From: Microvirga massiliensis
GTDB taxonomy: Bacteria; Pseudomonadota; Alphaproteobacteria; Rhizobiales; Beijerinckiaceae
Length of the DNA: 64,000 nt
Direction: 5' to 3'
Assembly (NCBI RefSeq): GCF_001006805.1
Contig: NZ_LN811357.1
Location: 59,446 to 123,445 of the forward strand
Part shown: one piece after another, positions 25,919-33,301 of the stretch
How positions within the stretch are numbered: position 1 is the stretch's first letter
Layout: every line of letters starts with the position of its first letter
Notes under the pieces: model-generated
The model's database searches: none
Seen by the model: only the letters and a program-made list of their open reading frames with translations
What the model was told of the DNA's origin: nothing
Translations under genes and position numbers: made by a program

Positions 25919-26023
25919 GTGCAACGGCTCATTCAAACCTGGAATCATGACAAGCTGACGATCCTCAACGTAGTGTTGGTGGTCGCTATCCTGACCTTCC
26001 TTTACTTTGTGGTCCTGCCGTGA
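25919..26023 (+). CDS. 34-residue single-pass membrane peptide
   Basis: The GTG start has AAGGGA about eight bases upstream. The product begins MQRLIQTWNHDKLTI and continues with one hydrophobic helix (LNVVLVVAILTFLYFVVLP), ending at the stop. Such tiny membrane proteins are frequently missed. The clean separation between a charged, amphipathic N-terminus and a full-length transmembrane helix argues that this is real. Its function is unknown. Confidence 0.5.
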   Translation: MQRLIQTWNHDKLTILNVVLVVAILTFLYFVVLP

Positions 26024-26097
26024 ACGCCGGAGCAGATGCGTAAGCATCGGTTGGCGTCTTTCCTGAGCTTTCCGACGGAATTCCGCCAGACAGGGTC

Positions 26098-26463
26098 ATG
26101 GCAATGGTCGACAACCCGACGAACCTCGACGAGCACCGCGGCATGGCCGCGCAAGTCGCGACCGAGCTACGCCGCATGAAGGCCGAGGTCGAGGCCGATC
26201 AGGCAGCGCTTCGGCAACGACGCGAGGAGCTGGAAAGGCTGCTTTTGGCGGCTCCGGCCGCAGATTGGCCCGAGGCAGTGGAGAAGGCACGGTATCTTCT
26301 GTCCCTCTTCGCCGAGACGCCCGCAGCCGCGGATCCTCGCCGAGAAAAGCTCATAAACGATCTTCTTTCGGACTTTGAACGGCTTTTGAGCGAGTTGCCC
26401 GGTTCTCCGGTGCCCACACACACGAACAGACTTACTTGCAACCCAGGAGAGAACGATGCCTAA
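26098..26463 (+). CDS. Small helical protein, unknown function
   Basis: The 121-residue protein has a coiled-coil N-terminal half (MAAQVATELRRMKAEVEADQ followed by AALRQRREELERLLLAAPAA) and a second helical section (LINDLLSDFERLLSELPGSP). It has no membrane segment or known motif. A second Met at residue 3 is an alternative start. Its stop overlaps the next gene by eight bases, so it is the first gene of a three-gene operon (26098-26868). Confidence 0.6.
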   Translation: MAMVDNPTNLDEHRGMAAQVATELRRMKAEVEADQAALRQRREELERLLLAAPAADWPEAVEKARYLLSLFAETPAAADPRREKLINDLLSDFERLLSELPGSPVPTHTNRLTCNPGENDA

Positions 26464-26599
26464 AGGAGAGAGACGCGGAAATCGCGAGGCGAAGAAGCCG
26501 AAGCAGGACAAGCCGAAGGCGGCTCCTGTGACGTCGCCATTCATCGTGACGCAAGGCAAACCGGGCACCACACAGGGAAAGCACGGAGGGAAGAAGTGA
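26456..26599 (+). CDS. Small basic protein of 47 residues
   Basis: The ORF begins MPKGERRGNREAKKPKQDKP and ends TTQGKHGGKK. It is very rich in Lys, Arg and Gly with no hydrophobic stretch. A strong ribosome-binding site (CAGGAGAG) precedes the ATG. I recall near-identical short proteins from many Rhizobiales genomes, annotated as hypothetical. It could bind nucleic acid, but there is no evidence beyond charge. The gene overlaps its neighbours on both sides. Confidence 0.65.
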   Translation: MPKGERRGNREAKKPKQDKPKAAPVTSPFIVTQGKPGTTQGKHGGKK

Positions 26600-26868
26600 T
26601 TCTTCATCCCCTCCTCTCCTCCCTCGCGCTGCTGGTGTTCGTTGCTTCGACATCGGCTCAAGCCGCTCCGGGTTCCCAGGAACCCGCTCAGAAGTCCCAG
26701 GCCATCCCGGGCGTGCAGAAGCATTCGGAAAGAGCCGGAGCACCTGCCAAGGGATCCGAGTTCACGGAGGCCGACTACAAAGCTCTGCGCGACCGGGACG
26801 AGTCTCGCCAACGAATGTGGGATAAAAAAATGAAGGCACTGACCAGGAGCATCTGCACGGGATGCTGA
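26596..26868 (+). CDS. Exported small protein, unknown function
   Basis: A GTG start overlaps the stop of the basic-protein gene as GTGA, indicating coupling. The 90-residue product has a signal peptide (about residues 1-22, LHPLLSSLALLVFVASTSAQ). The mature part is polar (EFTEADYKALRDRDESRQRM) and ends with two Cys in SICTGC. It is probably periplasmic. No family is recognised. The three genes from 26098 form one transcription unit. Confidence 0.6.
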   Translation: MILHPLLSSLALLVFVASTSAQAAPGSQEPAQKSQAIPGVQKHSERAGAPAKGSEFTEADYKALRDRDESRQRMWDKKMKALTRSICTGC

Positions 26869-27342
26869 GAGGACTGCGAACAATGCCGCTCCCATCCGGA
26901 CTCCCGAGCCGGCACGCTCTGACAGGAAACTGATCCGGAGCTTTCAAGTCTTGTCCGCAGCCAGATAGCAACGGAAAGTTCCGCTCGCCTGATAGGCTCG
27001 AAGCCGAGCGGCTGCCCCCCGGCCGGCAGCGTGCGATCTGTGGGAGGCTTGACCATCCCGCATCTGCCGACGCGTGACGACGCATAGGAGCGGGCATCAC
27101 AGATATTCGTGAAATCGCACTCGCTCGATGATATCGTCGAGCGGGCGCATCGAATGATGTTCAAAATCGTCAGTCGACTATTTGGCTTGGCAGCATAGCG
27201 CGCTGTTGCTGCTCGACGCTGGAAGCCCGTCTCGACCCGCGACTGAATCGAGGCACCAGTTTCACTCGGGTTTCCAGCCGAGCTGTCTGGAATGGAAGGC
27301 CGGTAATGCCCCTCAATGTCCTCCGCCGGAAGGGAGGCTGAT
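26869..27342. other. Intergenic stretch, no supported gene
   Basis: About 470 bases with no convincing coding region on either strand. A short frame at 27095-27180 reads SLDDIVERAHRMMFKIVSRL before a stop and may be a gene fragment. A long minus-strand ORF spanning 26775-27632 has poor codon use and crosses two real genes. Confidence 0.35.
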
Positions 27343-27591
27343 TTGGACGTGCTCGTGACGCCCTCTCCCGGTCCAAGAAAGGCCTGGGACTTGACAGATC
27401 GTCTCGGGCGGAAAGTCGGGCAGATTATCAGCTCGGCGGAGGACGAATTCATCATCACCGCTGCTGAGACCCGACTTGATGCACCCTTGTCAAAAGCGCA
27501 GCGAATCCAGCCCTCGCTCGATGCGGCAATGGACGAAATTGCAAAATGCCTGAGAGGTGTATGCCAGTTTTCCCGTAAGGAGGATCGATGA
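27343..27591 (+). CDS. Small protein, unknown function (paralogue of next gene)
   Basis: TTG 27343 is preceded by AAGGGAGG at good spacing and is preferred over the ATG at 27316, giving 82 residues. The product reads MDVLVTPSPGPRKAWDLTDR near the start and ends SLDAAMDEIAKCLRGVCQ followed by a charged tail. Its layout (LGRKVGQI, a central strand pair, then a helix ending in CLRGVC) resembles the next gene's product, suggesting an old duplication. The stop overlaps the next ATG (ATGA). The function is not known. Confidence 0.55.
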   Translation: MDVLVTPSPGPRKAWDLTDRLGRKVGQIISSAEDEFIITAAETRLDAPLSKAQRIQPSLDAAMDEIAKCLRGVCQFSRKEDR

Positions 27592-27845
27592 TGGATGCGA
27601 CAGTGTTCGCGGAAGGACGCGGGGTGTGGCACGTGAATGCCTCACCGACGATGCGCAGCCTTGGCGAGATCGTTATGGGACCGCAAAAAACCGCTAGGAT
27701 CGTGCCGGACGACCCGCCGTCGATGCTCGACGGTGTCGATCCTGGCCCCTACGGCTCGGTCGAAGAGGCCATGGCAGCAATTGGCGCTCATCTGGGCGGC
27801 CAGTGTGGGCATGCTCGGCAGAGGCGACGGGTGCAACCGTTTTGA
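27588..27845 (+). CDS. Small protein, unknown function (paralogue of preceding gene)
   Basis: The 85-residue product includes RSLGEIVMGPQKTARIVPDD and DPGPYGSVEEAMAAIGAHLG followed by GQCGHARQRRR. The helix with a C-terminal Cys matches the preceding protein's end. The ATG overlaps the upstream stop, so the pair is translationally coupled. A second ATG directly follows. No known family was recognised. Confidence 0.55.
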   Translation: MMDATVFAEGRGVWHVNASPTMRSLGEIVMGPQKTARIVPDDPPSMLDGVDPGPYGSVEEAMAAIGAHLGGQCGHARQRRRVQPF

Positions 27846-28108
27846 TTGGCCGGATACCGGCGAGGAGACCGAGACGGGCCTGAACGACGCGACGAAGGAT
27901 AGCGCCATCGTCTGGCCGTCCGAGCCCGGACGATCACCTCAGTTTCGCCATCGCAGAAGTCGGGTGGATTACAGCGCAGGCATGAGCTGGCCGATACGGC
28001 GCTTGCTCTGCGCAAGCCCTATGCTTGCAACGTCAGCGCCCGCCCCTCCCCCTCCCTTGGCGGGAGGTCGCCGCCTGCAAGGCGGCGGGTGAGCGACTGT
28101 CTGGACTG

Positions 28109-29044
28109 TCAAGCCGCGAGGGCACATTGGGCGCGCACGTCGCGGGCTTTGGCGTTGAGGCGCACGAGCAGCTTGCGGGCGAGCGCCACGCAGATCAGCT
28201 TCTTGGGCTTGCCGGCCTGGCTCAGGCGGGCATGGCAGGCGGCAAAATCCGGATCGTGGCGGCGCACCACCTCGGCGACCACAAACAGGATCTCGCGAAT
28301 GCCGCGGCGGCCACCGCGCACCGGGCGCTTGCCGGTGATCTTGCCACTGTCGCGGGCGATCGGCGCCAGCCCCGCGAGTCTGGCCACCGCCTTGTTGGAC
28401 AACGTGCCGATCTCGGGCATCTCGGCCATCAGCCGCGCCACGGTGCGATCGGCCACGCCCTTGATCGACCGGAAGGCGGCATCGAGGCGCTGCCACAACG
28501 GATCGCTGTCGATGAGCGCGCTGATCTGGCCCGCGAGGGTGCGGATCTGGCGGGTTACGAGCGCCACCACTTCATCGATCGAGGCCAGCACCGCAGCATC
28601 GCTGACGAGCCGGCGCTGGTTGATCTGGGCGGTGCGCAGTTCCGTGAGCTGGCGCAGCCGCGTGACCCAGGCCGCGAGCCGGCCCTGGGCCTCGCGCGCG
28701 GGCTCCTGCGCGACGATGCGCCGAACCTCGGCGAACCAGGCGATCAGGCCGGCATCGAGGCGGTCGGTCTTCTCGATCACGCCCATGGCCTCGGCGAAGC
28801 GGCGCACCGCGCGCGGATTGACGATCGCGCAGGGCACCCCGTGCGTCCACAGCAGCGTGAAGGGCAGCCGCTCGTATCCGCCGGTCGCCTCCATGGCGAC
28901 CAGGGTGGCGCCGTGGCTGCGGCAGAACTCCGCCAGGGCCGCGATGCCCTGCGGGTTGCGGGCAAAGCGCGCCACCGCGCCGGCCGGGCCGATGCGCGCA
29001 TCGAGCATCGTCGCGGACACATCCACTCCACAGATGATCGTCAT
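28109..29044 (-). CDS. IS110 family transposase
   Basis: The start at MTIICGVDVS (29044) gives 311 residues. The N-terminal DEDD RuvC-like domain shows IICGVDVSATMLDA (Asp), VAMEATGGYERLPF (Glu) and EKTDRLDAGLIAWF (Asp). The C-terminal domain contains IKGVADRTVARLMAEMPEIG and LSNKAVARLAGLAPIARDSG with the family's catalytic Ser region. IS110 enzymes recombine DNA guided by a structured bridge RNA from the element's non-coding end. The frame is intact and full length. The ORF is open upstream to 29239, but that part is Arg-rich and spurious. Confidence 0.92.
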   Translation of the reverse strand: MTIICGVDVSATMLDARIGPAGAVARFARNPQGIAALAEFCRSHGATLVAMEATGGYERLPFTLLWTHGVPCAIVNPRAVRRFAEAMGVIEKTDRLDAGLIAWFAEVRRIVAQEPAREAQGRLAAWVTRLRQLTELRTAQINQRRLVSDAAVLASIDEVVALVTRQIRTLAGQISALIDSDPLWQRLDAAFRSIKGVADRTVARLMAEMPEIGTLSNKAVARLAGLAPIARDSGKITGKRPVRGGRRGIREILFVVAEVVRRHDPDFAACHARLSQAGKPKKLICVALARKLLVRLNAKARDVRAQCALAA

Positions 29045-29084
29045 CACGCTAACCTGCCTTGTCCATGCGATCGTGAGAGACCAA

Positions 29085-29127
29085 GCGACTGTTCGGTCGC
29101 GTGCGACTGTTCGGTCGCGTGCGACTG
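29085..29127. repeat. Tandem 18-base hairpin repeats upstream of IS110 transposase
   Basis: The unit GCGACTGTTCGGTCGCGT occurs twice in tandem (29085-29102, 29103-29120), followed by a partial third copy. Each unit is itself a small stem-loop (GCGAC and GTCGC around a six-base loop). They lie 41-83 bases upstream of the transposase start, in the region where a 5' bridge RNA would be encoded. Confidence 0.85.
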
Positions 29128-29190
29128 CGGCGGCGGTCCCAAAGCTCACCCGCGGTTGTCGCCGGAGGGGAAACGGGCGCCGTCCGCCGC

Positions 29191-29222
29191 GTGGCGGGGC
29201 CGGTGGCCACCGGCCCCGCCAC
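29191..29222. repeat. Perfect 32-base palindrome in IS110 upstream region
   Basis: GTGGCGGGGCCGGTGG is followed directly by its exact reverse complement, giving a 32-base perfect palindrome with very high GC content. As RNA it would form a very stable hairpin. It could be part of the guide RNA, a transcription block against read-in, or the element's boundary. Confidence 0.8.
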
Positions 29223-29471
29223 AGCGTCAAGTCAAACACGCTTCAACGCCACAGCCCAGATACAAGGGAGAACACCGCGCTTCCTCGATGTTTTCTCCAA
29301 AAATTCTCACACACCAGCCACCGGCTCACCTGCCCACAGTGCAAGGCCACCGCTGCTGCCAAGCCGCTCCGGCACTCCGCAGTCACACCTCAAGTCATCC
29401 ATCGGATTGACAGACATGGCCCTTGGCGCGCAACATCATTGCCCTGGGGGGCCGCCACGAGGTTGGCTGCC
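29223..29471. other. Short intergenic stretch, nothing recognised
   Basis: About 250 bases between the insertion-sequence side and the gene at 29472. Its AT content is a little higher than the surroundings. It probably contains the promoter of the downstream gene and the host side of the insertion. Confidence 0.3.
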
Positions 29472-29996
29472 ATGGAAGGTTTCGAACACGTACTGAACTG
29501 GAAACTAAAGCAGGGCTCACACCCTTTCCCGGGAAAGGACGGCGGTACCTGCATCAATGAGGCGGCTCTGGTCGCGGCCGGCTTTGAGTACAGGCCGATC
29601 CGCGCAGCCGAGGACATGCCGGCATGCTTCTCGCGTCCGATCTGCCGGCTGGCGATGCGACTCAACGACGAGGCCAATGACACGGACCGTCAGCGCCTCC
29701 TCCCCTTCGTGACCCGGCTCGCCTGCGCGGACACGCCGGAGATCGAGCGGGCCCGCGCGGCCTATATCGCATCCCATGCGGGCGGACACCTGCCCTTCCA
29801 GAAAGGCCTCGAAGTGCTCGAGGGCGCGCTCGCAATCGGACGGAAGTCTGACCTGTTCGAGCCAGACGACGTCAAGTCCAGGATGGATGCGGTGCGCGCA
29901 AGGGCGACCACACCTACATCGCTCCCCGACACGCCTCTCTTCGCCAAGATCAAGAGCTGGTTCCTGTCGAAGGGCGAGCTGGAGCACACCAGCTAA
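29472..29996 (+). CDS. Conserved-looking cytosolic protein, unknown function
   Basis: The ATG at 29472 begins MEGFEHVLNWKLKQGSHPFP and gives 174 residues. The frame is open far upstream across the insertion sequence, but that part is not protein-like. Features are the segment DGGTCINEAALVAAGFEYRP, Cys-containing sections (MPACFSRPICRLAMRL) and a C-terminal acidic-basic helix. I recall homologous hypothetical proteins in Bradyrhizobium and Methylobacterium, but no function. It is not part of the IS. Confidence 0.65.
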   Translation: MEGFEHVLNWKLKQGSHPFPGKDGGTCINEAALVAAGFEYRPIRAAEDMPACFSRPICRLAMRLNDEANDTDRQRLLPFVTRLACADTPEIERARAAYIASHAGGHLPFQKGLEVLEGALAIGRKSDLFEPDDVKSRMDAVRARATTPTSLPDTPLFAKIKSWFLSKGELEHTS

Positions 29997-30390
29997 GGCT
30001 GCACGATGCGGCGGCGCACCATCGCGCCGCCGCATCACGCCGGCACCCGCACGGGTGAGCATGGCGCCATATCAATCACGTGCAGGCGTGATCCGACCCG
30101 GAATCCACGGCATGCCTGCACGTTTCCGACACGATACGCCCTCCATGAGCCCTGGCAGCCGCGATCCTCGGCGGCTCACAAGCCCGGGCCTCCCCTCGCG
30201 ACTGACACCTTCGCAGCCACTTCCGCGTCGTCGTGAGCGCAGCGAAGCGATCCAGCCCGCCCTTCCCGAGCTTGGATCGCTTCGCCTGCGGCTCGCCATG
30301 ACGCCATGCCGCGATACTTAAAGCCGGGAGAGAGGCCGGCATCGCCCATGCAGGCCGCAAGAGCCTCGTTGCAGGCAGGAGGAAGCACCC
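29997..30390. repeat. Upstream region of glgC with a family A inverted pair
   Basis: This 394-base gap contains a family A pair at about 30228-30303 (GAGCGCAGCGAAGCGATCCA and the inverse GGATCGCTTCGCCTGCGGCT). The remaining sequence holds no recognised gene. The glgC ribosome-binding site GGAGGA (30379-30384) lies at its end. Confidence 0.6.
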
Positions 30391-31656
30391 GTGTCGGATG
30401 TTCGAGGCAGTTACGCTCCCATCGCTCGCCACACCATGGCCTATATTCTCGCGGGCGGACGCGGCAGCCGGCTCATGGAGCTGACCGACAAGCGAGCGAA
30501 ACCGGCCGTGTTCTTCGGAGGCAAATCGCGCATCATCGACTTCGCGCTGTCGAACGCCCTCAATTCTGGCATTCGCCGCATCGCGGTCGCGACGCAATAC
30601 AAGGCTCACAGCCTCATCCGGCACCTGCAGCGCGGCTGGAACTTCCTGCGCGAGGAGCGCAACGAGAGCTTCGATATCCTGCCCGCAAGCCAGCGCGTCT
30701 CCGAGGACATGTGGTATGCCGGGACGGCGGACGCGGTCTACCAGAACATCGACATCATCGAGAGCTATGGACCCGAATACATCGTGATCCTGGCCGGCGA
30801 TCACATCTACAAGATGGATTACGAGCTGATGCTGCACCAGCACGTCAGCCAGGGCGCCGACGTGACGGTCGGGTGCATCGAGGTTCCGCGTAACGAGGCG
30901 AGCGGGTTCGGCGTGATAGCCACCGACGAGACGGGCCGCATTCTCTCGTTCCTGGAGAAGCCCAAGGATCCGCCGGGCATGCCCGACAAGCCCGACATGG
31001 CGCTCGCCAGCATGGGCATCTACGTCTTCGCCACGGACTTCCTCATCGACCAGTTGAGACGGGACGCAGCCGAACCGGGCTCGAGCCGCGATTTCGGGAA
31101 GGACATCATTCCTCACCTCGTCCGCAACGGCAAAGCCGTCGCACACCGTTTCACGGATTCCTGCGTACGCTCCTCCCCGACGAGCGAGGCCTACTGGCGG
31201 GACGTCGGCACCCTCGATGCCTATTGGAAGGCGAATATCGACCTGACCGATCCGCTGCCGGCCCTCGATCTCTACGACCACGACTGGCCGATCTGGACCT
31301 TCGCGGAGATTACCCCGCCCGCGAAGTTCGTTCACGACGATGCCAATCGCCGCGGCAAGGCGGTCGACTCGCTGGTGTCGGGCGGCTGCATCATCTCGGG
31401 CGCTACCCTTCGGAGAAGCCTCCTGTTCACCGGAGTCCGCATTCACTCCTATGCTCAGGTGGAGAACGCGGTGATCCTGCCGGGTGTGGATATCGCCCGC
31501 TCCGCGCGGCTGAAGGACGTCATCATCGATCGCGGCGTACGCATCCCGGAGGGCCTCGTCGTCGGTGAGGACCCGGACTTCGACGCGCAGAGATTCCGCC
31601 GCAGCGAGGGTGGCATCACCTTGATCACGCAGCCGATGCTCGACAAGCTCAGCTAA
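30391..31656 (+). CDS. glgC: Glucose-1-phosphate adenylyltransferase
   Basis: The 421-residue protein carries the nucleotidyltransferase signature YILAGGRGSRLMELTDKRAK and PAVFFGGKSRIIDFALSNAL near the N-terminus, AGDHIYKMDY (metal-binding Asp), and a C-terminal left-handed beta-helix (VSGGCIISGATLRRSLLFTG). It makes ADP-glucose from glucose-1-phosphate and ATP, the first committed step of bacterial glycogen synthesis. Residue count and start agree with the family. The preferred start is GTG 30391 after GGAGGAAGCACCC. The glgA start overlaps its stop by one base (TAATG), so they form an operon. Confidence 0.97.
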   Translation: MSDVRGSYAPIARHTMAYILAGGRGSRLMELTDKRAKPAVFFGGKSRIIDFALSNALNSGIRRIAVATQYKAHSLIRHLQRGWNFLREERNESFDILPASQRVSEDMWYAGTADAVYQNIDIIESYGPEYIVILAGDHIYKMDYELMLHQHVSQGADVTVGCIEVPRNEASGFGVIATDETGRILSFLEKPKDPPGMPDKPDMALASMGIYVFATDFLIDQLRRDAAEPGSSRDFGKDIIPHLVRNGKAVAHRFTDSCVRSSPTSEAYWRDVGTLDAYWKANIDLTDPLPALDLYDHDWPIWTFAEITPPAKFVHDDANRRGKAVDSLVSGGCIISGATLRRSLLFTGVRIHSYAQVENAVILPGVDIARSARLKDVIIDRGVRIPEGLVVGEDPDFDAQRFRRSEGGITLITQPMLDKLS

Positions 31657-33098
31657 TGAGCTCTCTCGAAGTCCTTTCCGTCGCGTCCGAAGTCTATCCG
31701 CTGGTGAAGACGGGAGGACTCGCCGACGTGGCTGGCGCGCTTCCCGCCGCTCTCCGGCAGGAGGGCATCACGGTTCGGACACTCGTCCCGGGCTATCCTG
31801 CCGTTCTCGACGCGCTGGATGTACCGGAGCGGCTGCACGAGTTCGGCGACCTCTTCGGCGGTGAAGCCCGGCTGCTTGCTGCGCGTGCGGCAGGGCTCGA
31901 CCTCGTCGTCCTCGATGCCCCGCATCTCTATGCTCGGCGGGGCTCTCCCTACTTGGCCCCTGACGGCCGGGACTGGCCCGACAACGCCCAGCGCTTCGCC
32001 GCGCTCGGCTATGCCGCCGCCAGGATCGGCAGCGGCCTCCTGCCCGGCCTCGTGCCCGATGTCGTGCATGCCCATGACTGGCAGGCCGGGCTCACGCCGG
32101 CCTATCTCCGTTTCGGCGGGATGGCCCGTCCGCGCACCGTCGCCACGATCCACAACATCGCCTTCCAGGGCGTGTTTCCGGCCGGGCTGCTCGCGTCCCT
32201 CGGCCTGCCCTCCGAGTCCTTCACGATCGACGGCGTCGAGTATCATGGCCAGATCAGCTACCTGAAGGCCGGCCTTCAATTCGCGGACCGGATCACGACG
32301 GTCTCGCCGACCTATGCCCTCGAGATCCAGACCCGCGAGGGCGGCATGGGGCTCGACGGCCTGTTGCGGACCCGCTCGCACGTGGTTTCGGGAATTCTGA
32401 ACGGGATCGACGAGACGGTGTGGGACCCCGCGCGCGACGAGCACCTCGCCTCTCCGTTCGACGCCCAGTCCCTGGACCGGCGCGCCGCAAACAAGGCGGC
32501 CCTGCGGGCCCGCCTGGGCTTGGCGCAGGACCCGCGAACCCTGCTTTTCGGCGTGGTGAGCCGCCTGTCCGGGCAGAAGGGGCTCGACCTTCTGCTCGAG
32601 GCCCTGCCGGTTCTGCGTGAGTTCGGGGCCCAGCTCGCCCTTCTCGGCTCCGGCGACCCGGATCTCGAGGCCAGCTTCCGGGACGCCGCAGCTGCCCATC
32701 CTGGCCGGATCGGCGCCGTGTTCGGCTTCGACGAGACCCTGGCGCATCAGATCCAGGGCGGGTGCGACGCGCTGCTCGTGCCTTCGCGCTTCGAGCCCTG
32801 CGGGCTCACGCAGCTCTGCGCCCTGCGCTATGGAGCGGTTCCCGTGGTCGCGCGCGTCGGCGGCCTCACCGACACGATCATCGACGCGAACGAGATGGCG
32901 CTGGCCGCCGGCGTCGCGACGGGCGTCCAGTTCGCCCCGGTCAGCACCCTCATGCTCGCGGCCGCCCTCGGCCGCACGGCCGAACTATGGGCCGACCAGG
33001 AAGCCTGGAGGCGAATGCAGCGGAACGGGATGATGGCCGATGTCGGCTGGGCCCGGCCCGCCCGCCATTATGCGGAGCTCTATCGCGGCAAGACATGA
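31656..33098 (+). CDS. glgA: Glycogen synthase (ADP-glucose type)
   Basis: This 480-residue GT5 glycosyltransferase has the nucleotide-binding motif VYPLVKTGGLADVAGALPAA (KTGGL at about 15-19), HDWQAGLTPAYL, and a C-terminal GT-B half with VPSRFEPCGLTQLCALRYG carrying the catalytic Glu. It transfers glucose from ADP-glucose to the growing alpha-1,4-glucan. It is coupled to glgC. No branching or debranching enzyme follows, so glgB and glgX must lie elsewhere. A terminator-like hairpin at 33229 closes the unit. Confidence 0.97.
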   Translation: MSSLEVLSVASEVYPLVKTGGLADVAGALPAALRQEGITVRTLVPGYPAVLDALDVPERLHEFGDLFGGEARLLAARAAGLDLVVLDAPHLYARRGSPYLAPDGRDWPDNAQRFAALGYAAARIGSGLLPGLVPDVVHAHDWQAGLTPAYLRFGGMARPRTVATIHNIAFQGVFPAGLLASLGLPSESFTIDGVEYHGQISYLKAGLQFADRITTVSPTYALEIQTREGGMGLDGLLRTRSHVVSGILNGIDETVWDPARDEHLASPFDAQSLDRRAANKAALRARLGLAQDPRTLLFGVVSRLSGQKGLDLLLEALPVLREFGAQLALLGSGDPDLEASFRDAAAAHPGRIGAVFGFDETLAHQIQGGCDALLVPSRFEPCGLTQLCALRYGAVPVVARVGGLTDTIIDANEMALAAGVATGVQFAPVSTLMLAAALGRTAELWADQEAWRRMQRNGMMADVGWARPARHYAELYRGKT

Positions 33099-33228
33099 AG
33101 AGCCGGATTGACCCGATTCGCGGGGCCGGATAGAAACTGCGCGATGATCTCGAACCGCCGCACCCCAGTGAGCTATTTTACGCCGTCCCCATAGGGCGGC
33201 AGCGTTTGGGTGCGACCTGACGATCGAT

Positions 33229-33252
33229 GCCGCCGCAGCCCGGCGGCGTTTT
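33229..33252 (+). terminator. Likely terminator between glgA and tyrS
   Basis: A seven-base stem (GCCGCCG and CGGCGGC) around a five-base CAGCC loop is followed by GTTTT. It is 130 bases after the glgA stop and 50 bases before tyrS, so it may end the glg transcript or act in the tyrS leader. Confidence 0.65.
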
Positions 33253-33301
33253 CATATCGGATCGTGTCTCCGGCCTGCGGCTCCCCCGCAAGGAGACCAC
33301 G

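Larger units (their letters stand above)
28097..29222 (-). mobile_element. IS110-type insertion sequence (limits approximate)
   Basis: The transposase at 28109-29044 defines the element. IS110 elements lack terminal inverted repeats, so the ends cannot be fixed from sequence alone; I place them provisionally just outside the gene and the upstream hairpin region. The non-coding stretch 29045-29222 carries tandem 18-base hairpins and a 32-base perfect palindrome. A half family B repeat lies at the downstream side (28044-28094). Confidence 0.7.

Noticed and set aside
26775..27632. Minus-strand ORF of 285 residues
   Set aside because: It crosses real plus-strand genes at both ends, is Ser- and Arg-rich, and shows no motif. 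I considered a transposase fragment but found no DDE or similar signature.
28089..29996. Plus-strand ORF of 635 residues through the insertion sequence
   Set aside because: It is open by chance antisense to the IS110 transposase. Only the part from 29472 onwards is protein-like and has been annotated separately.
30076..31446. Minus-strand ORF of 456 residues opposite glgC
   Set aside because: glgC is certain. The antisense frame has no recognisable feature.
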